This document shows, one piece after another, positions 50,202-59,178 of a stretch of 60,796 bases of DNA. Source of the DNA: QYOJ01 sp964449285. GTDB taxonomy: Bacteria > Bacteroidota > Bacteroidia > Bacteroidales > FEN-979. The notes under the pieces are model-generated. The model was not told the origin of the DNA. It made no database searches and saw only the letters and a list, made by a program, of their open reading frames with translations. The position numbers and the translations under genes were made by a program. Each line of letters starts with the position of its first letter. Position 1 is the stretch's first letter. The stretch lies in the NCBI GenBank assembly GCA_964449285.1, contig CAYUZX010000015.1, positions 1 through 60,796 on the forward strand. The letters are read 5' to 3'.

Positions 50202-53030
50202 ATGAAAAAATATACTTTCCAATTTCTGGTTGCAGGATTGGTCTTTATTGCCGGATTTGGTCTTTTCAGCCATTATTATGGCAGCACAAACAAGCCAACA
50301 AACAACCCCTCCCAGGCCCTCGGGAACGAAAAAATGCCCGGGGCGCTGCAGCTGCCCTTTCTGGCAGAACTCCAGTTTATGAAACTTCGCAACCCTCAAA
50401 CCGATGAAATTCCTTCCGGCATCCGCAGCCGGGAGCTGGCCTTTGCCTCGGGCTTATCGGTTAAAGAGACCTCACGCAACCAGAACTGGAACTGGCGGGG
50501 ACCCAACAATATCGGAGGACGGATGCTCTGCGTAGCGCTTGATATCGATGATGAAGACCATATCCTCGCCGGAAGTGCTTCCGGAGGGATGTGGCAATCG
50601 ATGGATGGAGGAAACAACTGGTCAAAAGCCACCTCACCGGATGCCGAACAAAGTGCCACTTGCATTGTCCAGGATTCACGGCCGGGCCACCACACAACCT
50701 GGTATTACGGCACAGGTGAAATGCTGAGCACGACGAGCCGGAATATCAGCACAAATGTGCGTACGCTTGGTATCGGGAACGGGATTTACAAGTCGACCGA
50801 TAACGGGAATAGCTGGGAGCCTCTCTCTTCTACCCAGAGCGGTTCTCCCGGGTCTCTCAACGAAATTTTCCAGGGCATCTGGAGCATCGTCACCGACCCG
50901 GTGACCCTGGATAAAGACATCGTTTACGCAGCCTGTTACGGAGCCATCATGCGGAGTGAAGACGGCGGTGAAAACTGGCAGATGGCGCTGGGCGACCTGG
51001 AAAACAAATCCTTCGGAACTGATATTGCCGTGGCATCTGATGGTAGCTTGTATGCCATCCTTGGAAGCTATGGCTGGGGCATCGAGCCTCCCGGGAAAGC
51101 GGGAGTCTGGCGCTCCACCGATGGATTAACCTGGACCAAGATCACGCCGGCGGGCTTCCCCAGCAACAATCGGGCAAACCGTCTTGTCATACCGCCTTCA
51201 AACGAATTCGTTCTTTACGTACTCACCGAATCACAATCCCCTGATCTCAATCCATTCAACGGATATGCAAATTCCCTCAACACCTTCTGGAAGATGACCT
51301 GGGATCCTGTTGCCGATTCCGCCATCTGGGAAAACCGAACGACCGGGACCCTGGGTGGAGGCAGCGGAAACATCAATGATTTCCCATACTCCTTTGTGAG
51401 CTACGGTGGATACTGTTTTTCCCTGGGTGTCCATCCGGATAACGAAAATGTGGTCATCATTGGCGGGATGAATCTTTACCGGTCGGAAAACGGTTTTGCC
51501 GACAGTTCGCAAACTTCCTTCATTGGCGGGTATCCCTACGACATGGACTCCCTCCATGCTCTTCATCCGGATATGCACGGAATGGCTTTCCTCCCATCCG
51601 ACCCGGATGTCATGTTCGTCTCCTGCGACGGGGGAATTTACATCACATACGACAATATGGCCGACAGCACGGATATGTATTGGGACAGGCTGAACAACAA
51701 TCTTACAACCACGCAGTTCTATTCAGTGACCATCGACCATGGCGGTTCGGGGAACGATTGGATCCTGGGCGGATTGCAGGACAACAACTGGTACTATACC
51801 GTGACCGATGATCCATCGGAATTCTGGTTCAACATTGATATCTGCTACGACGGCTTTGCCACCTGTGTGGCACCCGGGTGGGAATATGCAGTCATCTCCG
51901 CATACAGCGGGAACATCTGGACAAACCGGTTCGACACCGCGATGCACACGATGGATATCTTTCCCCAACTTCCCGATACCCTGTTGAAGTTCTACGACCC
52001 GGTGATGGGGTCTAATTCTCTTTTTCCCTTCTACCAGAATTTCACCCTCGACCCAAACAATTACGAGATCTTCTACCTGCCTACCGTTACCAGCATCTGG
52101 AGGAAAGCAAACCTGAAAATGGCCGCCTTTGACAGCTCCCTCAGGAATGCCGGATGGGAACACATCAGCAACGTTGACGTGGGGGATGCCTCCGAGATCA
52201 GCTTCATCACCGTTTCTAAGAATCCTGCTAACCGCCTCTACTATGGCACAAATCTGGGACGGATTTACCGTCTCGATAATGCACATACAGGAAATCCTGT
52301 GCCAACAGAGATCACCGCTCCGGCATTTCCTCTTAACGCGTTTGTAGCCTGCATCGATGTGGATGAAACAAATGCCGACAAGATCATCGCCGTATTTTCT
52401 AACTACGAAGTTCAGAGTGTTTTTTCTTCGGATGACGGGGGTTCTACATGGACTCCGCAGGGTGGAAATCTTGAAGAATTTCCTGACGGATCAGGATCAG
52501 GGCCTTCCATCCGATGGGTGAAATCCCTCACGTACGACGGACACCAGGTATGGTTTGCCGGCACCTCGGTCGGACTCTTTTCGACAACCGGACTACTAGG
52601 AGATTCAACGGTCTGGCAGCAAGAAGGAGCCTCTTCTATCGGATCAGTGATCATAGATATGATTGATGCTCGTCAAACTGATGGATTTATAGCAGTTGGA
52701 ACACATGGTAACGGAGTTTATAGTTGCTGGTATGATCCGGCAGCAGGTATTGATGAGCCTTCGGATATCAAATCACTACAAGTAACTGATCTCTATCCGA
52801 ATCCTGCTAGTGACATCGTTAAATTGGAAGTATCCTCGGGTAATAATCAAACTGTTGAGATATCTCTTTTCGATCTTTCAGGAAAAAAGATTTCTGTGCT
52901 TTATAATGGAATGTTATCAACTGGGAACAATGATATTGCACTGTGTGTAAATAGTTTTCGTTCCGGGACTTACCTATTGCAGATCCAGGCACCTGAAAAT
53001 CATGTGATAAAAAAACTGGTAGTGTTATAG
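50202..53030 (+). CDS. Secreted beta-propeller (VPS10/sialidase-like) protein with T9SS sorting domain
   Basis: A 942-residue exported protein: signal peptide or N-terminal helix (MKKYTFQFLVAGLVFIAGFG), then repeated propeller blades with the Asp-box-like pattern (MWQSMDGGNNWSKAT, YKSTDNGNSWEPL, MRSEDGGENWQMA, VFSSDDGGSTWTPQG). These blades resemble sialidases and VPS10/sortilin-like propellers. No catalytic sialidase residues are evident, so a binding role is more likely. The C-terminal 85 residues (LYPNPASDIVKLEV to HVIKKLVVL) are a T9SS type A sorting domain. The start at ATG 50202 is supported by the promoter. The final sorting domain is visibly more A/T-rich than the body. Confidence 0.82.
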   Translation: MKKYTFQFLVAGLVFIAGFGLFSHYYGSTNKPTNNPSQALGNEKMPGALQLPFLAELQFMKLRNPQTDEIPSGIRSRELAFASGLSVKETSRNQNWNWRGPNNIGGRMLCVALDIDDEDHILAGSASGGMWQSMDGGNNWSKATSPDAEQSATCIVQDSRPGHHTTWYYGTGEMLSTTSRNISTNVRTLGIGNGIYKSTDNGNSWEPLSSTQSGSPGSLNEIFQGIWSIVTDPVTLDKDIVYAACYGAIMRSEDGGENWQMALGDLENKSFGTDIAVASDGSLYAILGSYGWGIEPPGKAGVWRSTDGLTWTKITPAGFPSNNRANRLVIPPSNEFVLYVLTESQSPDLNPFNGYANSLNTFWKMTWDPVADSAIWENRTTGTLGGGSGNINDFPYSFVSYGGYCFSLGVHPDNENVVIIGGMNLYRSENGFADSSQTSFIGGYPYDMDSLHALHPDMHGMAFLPSDPDVMFVSCDGGIYITYDNMADSTDMYWDRLNNNLTTTQFYSVTIDHGGSGNDWILGGLQDNNWYYTVTDDPSEFWFNIDICYDGFATCVAPGWEYAVISAYSGNIWTNRFDTAMHTMDIFPQLPDTLLKFYDPVMGSNSLFPFYQNFTLDPNNYEIFYLPTVTSIWRKANLKMAAFDSSLRNAGWEHISNVDVGDASEISFITVSKNPANRLYYGTNLGRIYRLDNAHTGNPVPTEITAPAFPLNAFVACIDVDETNADKIIAVFSNYEVQSVFSSDDGGSTWTPQGGNLEEFPDGSGSGPSIRWVKSLTYDGHQVWFAGTSVGLFSTTGLLGDSTVWQQEGASSIGSVIIDMIDARQTDGFIAVGTHGNGVYSCWYDPAAGIDEPSDIKSLQVTDLYPNPASDIVKLEVSSGNNQTVEISLFDLSGKKISVLYNGMLSTGNNDIALCVNSFRSGTYLLQIQAPENHVIKKLVVL

Positions 53031-53067
53031 CTGGACCCGGCGTCAACATTTCTCAGTCGTCTGATTT

Positions 53068-53577
53068 TCATGCAGTGAGATTTTTCCCATAAACAAACTG
53101 ACCGCAGATGAATCCGTTAAAGTCAGCAATTCCGGGAAAATGTCCCCACTGGCTGAAGTCATATTTTTCGAGTAACCTGACGCTCACTACATTAACGTCA
53201 AGCAAGAAAGCTAAAAGGGTGTCCAGTCCATACCCGGGAGCCTTTGTAATCGCGTATTCCATTAATTTCCCCCCAACTCCTTTGCTCCGGAATCGCCGGT
53301 CGATATAATAGCTGATCTCTCCTGTCTTCCGAAATGCCTCACGTTCTTTTCGGTAGGGACTCAAACTAAACCAGCCTACAACATCTCCATCAATAACGGC
53401 CACGAAAATAGCGTATTCAACCCCATCATGGTGTTCCAGCCAATTCCAATGGCTTTCAACAGAGATGTGTGTTGTAAAAGCGTTGCAATATCCATCATCA
53501 ATTCCCTGGTTGTAGATATCAATGATGACCGGCCAGTCGACAGGGCCGGCTACCCGGATAGTAATTTCAGAATCCAT
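53068..53577 (-). CDS. GNAT-family N-acetyltransferase (phosphinothricin acetyltransferase-like)
   Basis: A 169-residue acetyltransferase that transfers acetyl from acetyl-CoA to a small amine. The layout (TIRVAGPVDWPVIIDIYNQG, VIDGDVVGWFSLSPYRKR-like strand, EISYYIDRRFRSKGVGGKLM, with the acetyl-CoA-binding RSKGVGGK) matches the PAT/bar branch, whose known members act on phosphinothricin, methionine sulfoximine or related compounds. The real substrate is uncertain. ATG 53577 is preferred to TTG 53589. It is convergent with the propeller gene and co-oriented with the sensor kinase upstream (141 bp). Confidence 0.82.
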   Translation of the reverse strand: MDSEITIRVAGPVDWPVIIDIYNQGIDDGYCNAFTTHISVESHWNWLEHHDGVEYAIFVAVIDGDVVGWFSLSPYRKEREAFRKTGEISYYIDRRFRSKGVGGKLMEYAITKAPGYGLDTLLAFLLDVNVVSVRLLEKYDFSQWGHFPGIADFNGFICGQFVYGKNLTA

Positions 53578-53718
53578 ATTCCTCTCCAATCAGGATGACT
53601 GATATGCGATCTTTAACAGCATTCGATTCAATAACCACACGTTGGATGCAGATGGTTAATAGTCTGTTTTGGCTCTTGGGCCATCTGACTTCTTGTATCC
53701 ATGATAAATTATAACAAA

Positions 53719-56700
53719 TTAATTGTCATTACGTTTCTCGGGTGAATTGACCGGAAGCGTGAAATAAAAGGTGGTTCCTGATTCGGGTTTGCTTTCCACC
53801 CAGATCTTTCCGTCGTTTTTAGTTATAAAATCCTTCGATAGGATCAATCCGAGGCCAGTGCCTGTTTCATTACCTGTTCCTTTCGTGGTAGTTCTTTTAT
53901 CGAGAATAAATAGGTTTTTTATGGCGCTTTCAGTCATTCCGCACCCGGTATCGATAATAGCAACAGTAATCTTCCGGCTGGTGCTCCTGTCTATTTTAAT
54001 GGTCACATTTCCATCAGGATAAGTAAATTTTATTGCATTGGATAGCAGATTTCTGATCACCGTATTGATCATGTTCCGGTCGCCGTATACGATCACATTT
54101 TCTGAGAGTGGTACGATCAGGTTGATTCGTTTGTTCTTCGCTATAGGTTCAAACAATGCAACATTTTCCCGAATCAGCTCCATCATGTCAAACTTCTCAG
54201 GTATAAATGGCAGAAGCCCTTTCTGGGCCTGGGCCCATGTAAGGAGGTTTTCAAGCAGGTCGATCGTCCGGGTAGAGGATGTTCTTAAACTCATCAGGAT
54301 CTTATGCCTCTCTTCGTCACTAAACTCGGCGTACTCTGTGGTTAATAATTCCAGCATTCCCAGGATGGCGTTGAACGGACTTTTCAGATCGTGCGCAATG
54401 ATGGAGAAGAAATTGTCCTTTGCCTCATTGCTCTCCAGGAGATCTTTCTCTGACCGCCGGAGTTCACGGGTACGAATGGCCACCATCTTTGTAAGGCGGA
54501 GATTGTACCTTCTGATCACGAATAAACGCATCAGGAAAAACAGTAAGCTTATTATGAAAGCAGCAACAAGCAAAACAAACCACCACTGAATCCAGAAGGG
54601 ATGGTTAATCCTGATCGTACCGGAACATGCAGGCTCACTCCAGATGCCGAGTGCATTTCGCGCTTTGATGCAAAACCGGTAGGTGCCGGGGGCCAGGTTG
54701 TTGTACCGGTAAAGGTTGTCATGGGAAAATACTTCTTCGGACCACTGTTTGTCAAACCCTTCCAGCTTGCATTGATAAAAAATCTGAAGTTCATCGATGT
54801 ACGACGTGATATTGAAATGAAAGACGAGGTTGTTCTTATTACTTGAAAGTACTTGGTTTTCATTCAGGTTCAGTGTGTCTTCATCCGCTTCGGCAAACCT
54901 CAGTCTGATTAATGGAGGCGGAATTTTATCCAACTCGTAATCATACTCGGGACTGAATTTTGTAAGACCATTGTTCGTCCCAAACCAGATGTGGTTATTG
55001 TGGTCCTGGAAACCGGCATCCCGATTAACCTCCAGTCCCGAAAACCCATCATTGATGGTAAAGTGATCCAGCTTCTTTCCGTCCCAGCGATAGGCGCCAT
55101 TATCGGTACCAAACCAGATGCATCCGTGGTGGTCTTCCAGAATCAGGTAGACTGGCCTGTTGATGACCAACCCCCCGCTATCAAATTTAGTCAGAAGCGA
55201 GTCGTTTATGGTAAACAATCCGGCGGCAGTGCCTATCCATGCTCTCTTTCGGGAATCGAAAAAAGTTGCATAAACGTTATTGGCCAATGCATTATCCTTT
55301 GACTTGATTGCTGATACCTTATCTCCAGATAATCTGAATAACCCATGGCTGAATGTAGCCAGGTATATCTCCTTATCAGGGCCTTCAAAAATCTTTCTGA
55401 TTCCAGTATTGATCAAATCATTGTTTACAGGCTGTTTAACGAATTGTCCATGTGAAAATGTGAACAGCTCGTTGTTTGTAGCCGCATAGATAGTTCCGTT
55501 TGAAGCAACCAGGAGACTATTTACAGACCCCTTTAAGCCTTCGTTGTTATGGTACCAGGTCAACTCCCTGTTTTTATTCAGTCGTGCAACGCCGTTTGCT
55601 GAAACTGCCATCCACAAATTTCCCGAACGATCGATATCCATATCCTGCACCCTGGTTTCAAATTTATCTTTATCAGAAGGATTATTAAGTTTGAAAGGAA
55701 TAAAACGAATGCCATCGTAAAAGGTGATGGCGCCATGATGTCCGAAAACATAATGACCGGGTGAAATTTCAAGAGCAGAGGCGACTTCGTTGCAATACAA
55801 TCCATCTTTGTCCGAATATTGCTGAAACCTTCTGGAGGGGATCTTGGTAATTCCCCTGTATCCTGTGATCCATAGGTTTCCTTCACGATCGGTCAATGCG
55901 GCTGTTCCCCCATTGGTAATCAGCCCGCTATTCCCGTCAAACAAGAGAATTTTTCCGGATATTTCCGAATAATAATAAACAAAAATGGGATTGCCAAAGC
56001 AGATATCCCCGTTACTGGCAATCGAAAGAAAGCATCTCTTTCCAACATCTTTACTGGGCAGGTTGAAATCGGATGTGACCAAATGGAATGAGCCTTCGGA
56101 GATATATCCAAGCCAGTTTTCTCCAAGCAACCAGATAGCTGTGCCGGATTTTTCCCTCGAAAAGGGGGCGGCATCAATAGCCAGGATCTCCCGGTTGAGA
56201 TAATTTGAGTTAGATTCGAGACCATCGGCAACAATTCCATTCCTGATAATGGAGAGCCCCTTTTCTGTTGCTATATAGATTGCATCTCTGGTACCTGCAA
56301 TCCCATTGATCCGGTTACTAAGAAGGCCTTCCTCTGTTGTGTACTGTTTCCATTTGCCTTCCGTGCAAATCAACAAGCCCGATTTGTTGGTTCCAACAGC
56401 CAGCACCAATTGGTCATCCTGATAAAAGACATCAAATGCCGTATAATAGAGTGATCGTTTTAAAGTGCTGTCGCAGGAAACAGGGTCCCACCTGGTACCG
56501 GAAAATTTCAGGATGCAAAGCTCACCTTTCTGAGGCAATGTCCATAATCCTCCGTTGTTGTCAACAGATAGATACGCGTAACTATTGGTTCTCAGTCCAT
56601 CATTAAAACCATAATTAATAAACCGGATACCTGTATAGCAGGAGAGCCCTGTTCGGGTGGCAAACCATAGTTGTCCGGCTGAATCCTGGACAACATCAGA

Positions 56701-56835
56701 AACCATTGAACTTGATACACCGTCGGCTTCTGTGTATGTTCTCGTAAAATAGCGTTGTGATTGGAGATTCTTTTCAATTCCGAGAAAAAGAACAAGCGAT
56801 AATAGATATACTTGCACCAGGCATTTGATCCCCAC
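53719..56835 (-). CDS. Sensor histidine kinase with Reg_prop/Y_Y_Y ectodomain, no receiver domain
   Basis: The protein has about 1038 residues from GTG 56835. A leader helix (GIKCLVQVYLLSLVLFLGIE) comes first, then two seven-bladed Reg_prop propellers (repeats of the type DSAGQLWFATRTGLS and DHHGCIWFGTDNGAYRW), and a Y_Y_Y domain (LEGFDKQWSEEV, LAPGTYRFCIKARN). A transmembrane helix (WWFVLLVAAFIISLLFFLM), HisKA with the phospho-His in IIAHDLKSPFN, and HATPase_c with the N box (NLLSNAIKFTYPDG) and G boxes follow. It ends there: the receiver and AraC domains of typical hybrid two-component systems are missing. Ligand probably a glycan or envelope signal. An ATG start at 56973 is the alternative; its extra residues are not signal-like. 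Confidence 0.88.
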   Translation of the reverse strand: MGIKCLVQVYLLSLVLFLGIEKNLQSQRYFTRTYTEADGVSSSMVSDVVQDSAGQLWFATRTGLSCYTGIRFINYGFNDGLRTNSYAYLSVDNNGGLWTLPQKGELCILKFSGTRWDPVSCDSTLKRSLYYTAFDVFYQDDQLVLAVGTNKSGLLICTEGKWKQYTTEEGLLSNRINGIAGTRDAIYIATEKGLSIIRNGIVADGLESNSNYLNREILAIDAAPFSREKSGTAIWLLGENWLGYISEGSFHLVTSDFNLPSKDVGKRCFLSIASNGDICFGNPIFVYYYSEISGKILLFDGNSGLITNGGTAALTDREGNLWITGYRGITKIPSRRFQQYSDKDGLYCNEVASALEISPGHYVFGHHGAITFYDGIRFIPFKLNNPSDKDKFETRVQDMDIDRSGNLWMAVSANGVARLNKNRELTWYHNNEGLKGSVNSLLVASNGTIYAATNNELFTFSHGQFVKQPVNNDLINTGIRKIFEGPDKEIYLATFSHGLFRLSGDKVSAIKSKDNALANNVYATFFDSRKRAWIGTAAGLFTINDSLLTKFDSGGLVINRPVYLILEDHHGCIWFGTDNGAYRWDGKKLDHFTINDGFSGLEVNRDAGFQDHNNHIWFGTNNGLTKFSPEYDYELDKIPPPLIRLRFAEADEDTLNLNENQVLSSNKNNLVFHFNITSYIDELQIFYQCKLEGFDKQWSEEVFSHDNLYRYNNLAPGTYRFCIKARNALGIWSEPACSGTIRINHPFWIQWWFVLLVAAFIISLLFFLMRLFVIRRYNLRLTKMVAIRTRELRRSEKDLLESNEAKDNFFSIIAHDLKSPFNAILGMLELLTTEYAEFSDEERHKILMSLRTSSTRTIDLLENLLTWAQAQKGLLPFIPEKFDMMELIRENVALFEPIAKNKRINLIVPLSENVIVYGDRNMINTVIRNLLSNAIKFTYPDGNVTIKIDRSTSRKITVAIIDTGCGMTESAIKNLFILDKRTTTKGTGNETGTGLGLILSKDFITKNDGKIWVESKPESGTTFYFTLPVNSPEKRNDN

Positions 56836-57023
56836 GGCGTACTTCTTTTTAAATTTCTTCTTGTAATAAAACGTATGTAAAGCTACGAAAAAAAGTTGAT
56901 CCTCATTTTCACGTGTAGATGAATGATATTTAATAAAAAAATAGGGAAATTTGATTTTTTGAGGCATTTTCATAAATAATCTTTATATATTCGTATGATA
57001 TAAACATTAAATCTCTATTGCGT

Positions 57024-58892
57024 ATGAAAAAATTTACACAAATTGGAATGATGATTATGACGACCCTGTTCATGTCATCTGTGGCCTTCTCACAATTCAA
57101 TCCAACTTCTGCAGATCTGGGTGTTGGAATGACATACACTTCAGCGGAGCTGACAAATATTACCCCTGTCACTCCTTCCGATTCAAAAGGCATGTTATAT
57201 AATAACGGTCCTTTAGTCACCCACCCAGGAGGAGGTCCTGGAGGATCCGACTATAGCCTGCTTGAAGCTCCGAACACTACCTGGGGTTTTGGTGTTCAGG
57301 TTGCATCCGGCAACCGCCTAGCTGATGATTTTGATGTTCCTGCAGGAGGTTGGGACATCGATTCCATTATTGTATTTGCTTATCAATCCTTCTCTCCTAC
57401 TACTTCAACCTTTACAGCCGTCAATATGCGCATCTGGGATGGTGAACCCGGCGCCACAGGAGCAACTGTTATCTGGGGTGATGTGGCCACCAATATCATG
57501 ACTGACACCTATTGGTCAAACTGTTATCGCGGCAGTACCCTAACGAATACAGACCGTCCTGTTATGAGGAATGTTTGTACAACCACGGGATTGTCTTTGG
57601 ATGAAGGAACCTATTGGGTAGACTGGCAACTCGATGGCACGTTGACTTCCGGTCCCTGGGGCCCGCCTATTACCATTCCCGGGCAGCCTGAGACGGGAAA
57701 TGGCATCCAATATACCACTACGGGCGGCGCCTGGGCCCCGGCGCTTGATAACGGGTCCAGCTTACAACAGGGATTGCCATTTGAGATCTGGGGTCCCTCT
57801 GCTGCAGTATTGAATCCTCCTACGAACCTTGCCGCTACCGTTGACGAACAGGATGTCCACCTTACCTGGGATCCGCCTGCTTCAAACATTGAAGAGCTTA
57901 TTTACGATGATGACACGCCATCGGGTAGTTACTCCTATGTTGGTTATACCATGTCATCACAAATGTCCCCCGCAGGTCCGTGTAAAATCCTTGCCTTGAA
58001 ATATTACACCACTGTGACTGACCCCGCTGTTGCTGGTTTCGAGCCACGGGTATTTAACTGGGCCGGTACACAACCCGGTACTACAATTCTCTATGAAACA
58101 ACCGCGGATGCTGTTGATGGAGATTGGATGGAGGTTGACATCAGTGCTCAGAATATCAATGTTACGGATGATTTTATGGTTGGGTTTGGCTCTTTCCAGG
58201 ATGGCGTTTATATGGGATACAACACCACTGATAACGGCCGTGCCTGGGACTATGAAGCTGCCAGCGCAACCTGGGCATCTTGGAATGAAACCTATTTTAT
58301 CAGGGCCATTGTTGAATATTCCAAAGGGGATATTGTGGAACTCTTGCCGGTGAATGCATCTCCCAAAAATACCATTGCTCCTGCCAAAATGGTTGAACAT
58401 CCTAGAGGTGTATCTGTTCAGCACTCCAATCCTCCGACTCCTTCTTTTGGCAGCCGTGCTCTCCTTGGTTACAACGCCTATCGCGATGTTACCAAAGTGA
58501 ATTCATCCCTCATTACCGACCTGTTTTATGATGATTTAGACGTTGACCCCGGTACGTATGACTATACGGTTACGGCAGTTTACGATGAAGGAGAATCCGT
58601 TCCCGCTGGCCCTGTTGAAGTAACCATTTATGGCGTTTCAATAAATGAACTCGGAAGGCAAGCCATTCAGGTATACCCGAATCCGGCTTCCAGCACTGTT
58701 AATGTGACGAGTGATCTCGATATCAGGAGTATCGAAGTGCTGTCATATAGTGGACAAACCATTTTCAACAATCAAAACGTTAATGCCAGAATTTCCCGGG
58801 TTAATGTTTCGGGTTTGGTTGATGGTGTTTATTTTATGAGGGTAACTACTACACAGGATATCCGTACAGTAAAAATCATTGTGACTCGCTAA
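57024..58892 (+). CDS. Secreted fibronectin type III protein with T9SS sorting domain
   Basis: A 622-residue exported protein: signal peptide MKKFTQIGMMIMTTLFMSSV followed by AFSQ. A large Gly/Thr/Asp-rich beta region follows (residues about 25-265). A fibronectin type III-like domain begins at PPTNLAATVDEQDVHLTWDP (about residue 270), a jelly-roll-like region comes next, then a short FN3-like part ending PVEVTIYG. The last 75 residues (IQVYPNPASSTVNVTS to VKIIVTR) are the T9SS type A sorting domain. The function is probably adhesion or surface binding; no enzyme motif is visible. ATG 57024 is chosen over TTG 57018. A strong terminator follows. Confidence 0.8.
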   Translation: MKKFTQIGMMIMTTLFMSSVAFSQFNPTSADLGVGMTYTSAELTNITPVTPSDSKGMLYNNGPLVTHPGGGPGGSDYSLLEAPNTTWGFGVQVASGNRLADDFDVPAGGWDIDSIIVFAYQSFSPTTSTFTAVNMRIWDGEPGATGATVIWGDVATNIMTDTYWSNCYRGSTLTNTDRPVMRNVCTTTGLSLDEGTYWVDWQLDGTLTSGPWGPPITIPGQPETGNGIQYTTTGGAWAPALDNGSSLQQGLPFEIWGPSAAVLNPPTNLAATVDEQDVHLTWDPPASNIEELIYDDDTPSGSYSYVGYTMSSQMSPAGPCKILALKYYTTVTDPAVAGFEPRVFNWAGTQPGTTILYETTADAVDGDWMEVDISAQNINVTDDFMVGFGSFQDGVYMGYNTTDNGRAWDYEAASATWASWNETYFIRAIVEYSKGDIVELLPVNASPKNTIAPAKMVEHPRGVSVQHSNPPTPSFGSRALLGYNAYRDVTKVNSSLITDLFYDDLDVDPGTYDYTVTAVYDEGESVPAGPVEVTIYGVSINELGRQAIQVYPNPASSTVNVTSDLDIRSIEVLSYSGQTIFNNQNVNARISRVNVSGLVDGVYFMRVTTTQDIRTVKIIVTR

Positions 58893-58922
58893 ATTATTTA
58901 ACTGAGAATATTTATCAAGGAG

Positions 58923-58958
58923 AAGGCTGTCTCGATGTTTTTGAGACAGCCTTTTTTT
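58923..58958 (+). terminator. Rho-independent terminator after the fibronectin-type gene
   Basis: An 11-bp perfect stem (58923-58933 AAGGCTGTCTC with 58943-58953), 9-nt loop, followed by a run of T. The rest of the 58893-59178 spacer shows no gene; an antisense frame across it runs through the terminator. Confidence 0.85.
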
Positions 58959-59137
58959 CCTTTGCTCAGCTGAATGGATAAACCATTCCAATTGACTACC
59001 TAATGACGTTATAAATAATCGATGTGGAGAGATCAGCATAAAACGGCGCAGGGGGATCAAGTTAATCGGCATGTCGATCTGATAGCCCTGCATGGTATTA
59101 TAAAAATGTTCTCCCTTAACATTTCAATTATATTCCT

Positions 59138-59145
59138 TATATTTG
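59138..59145 (+). promoter_or_regulatory. Bacteroidota -7 box for the last coding sequence
   Basis: TATATTTG matches TAnnTTTG and overlaps a TTG that would start a longer frame; the ATG at 59179 lies 33 bp on. Confidence 0.4.
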
Positions 59146-59178
59146 GATGAGTTTAGTATGGATGTAAACCCAAGTACA

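Noticed and set aside
58743..59093. 117-codon minus-strand frame after the fibronectin-type gene
   Set aside because: It runs through a strong terminator hairpin and into the coding gene on the other strand.
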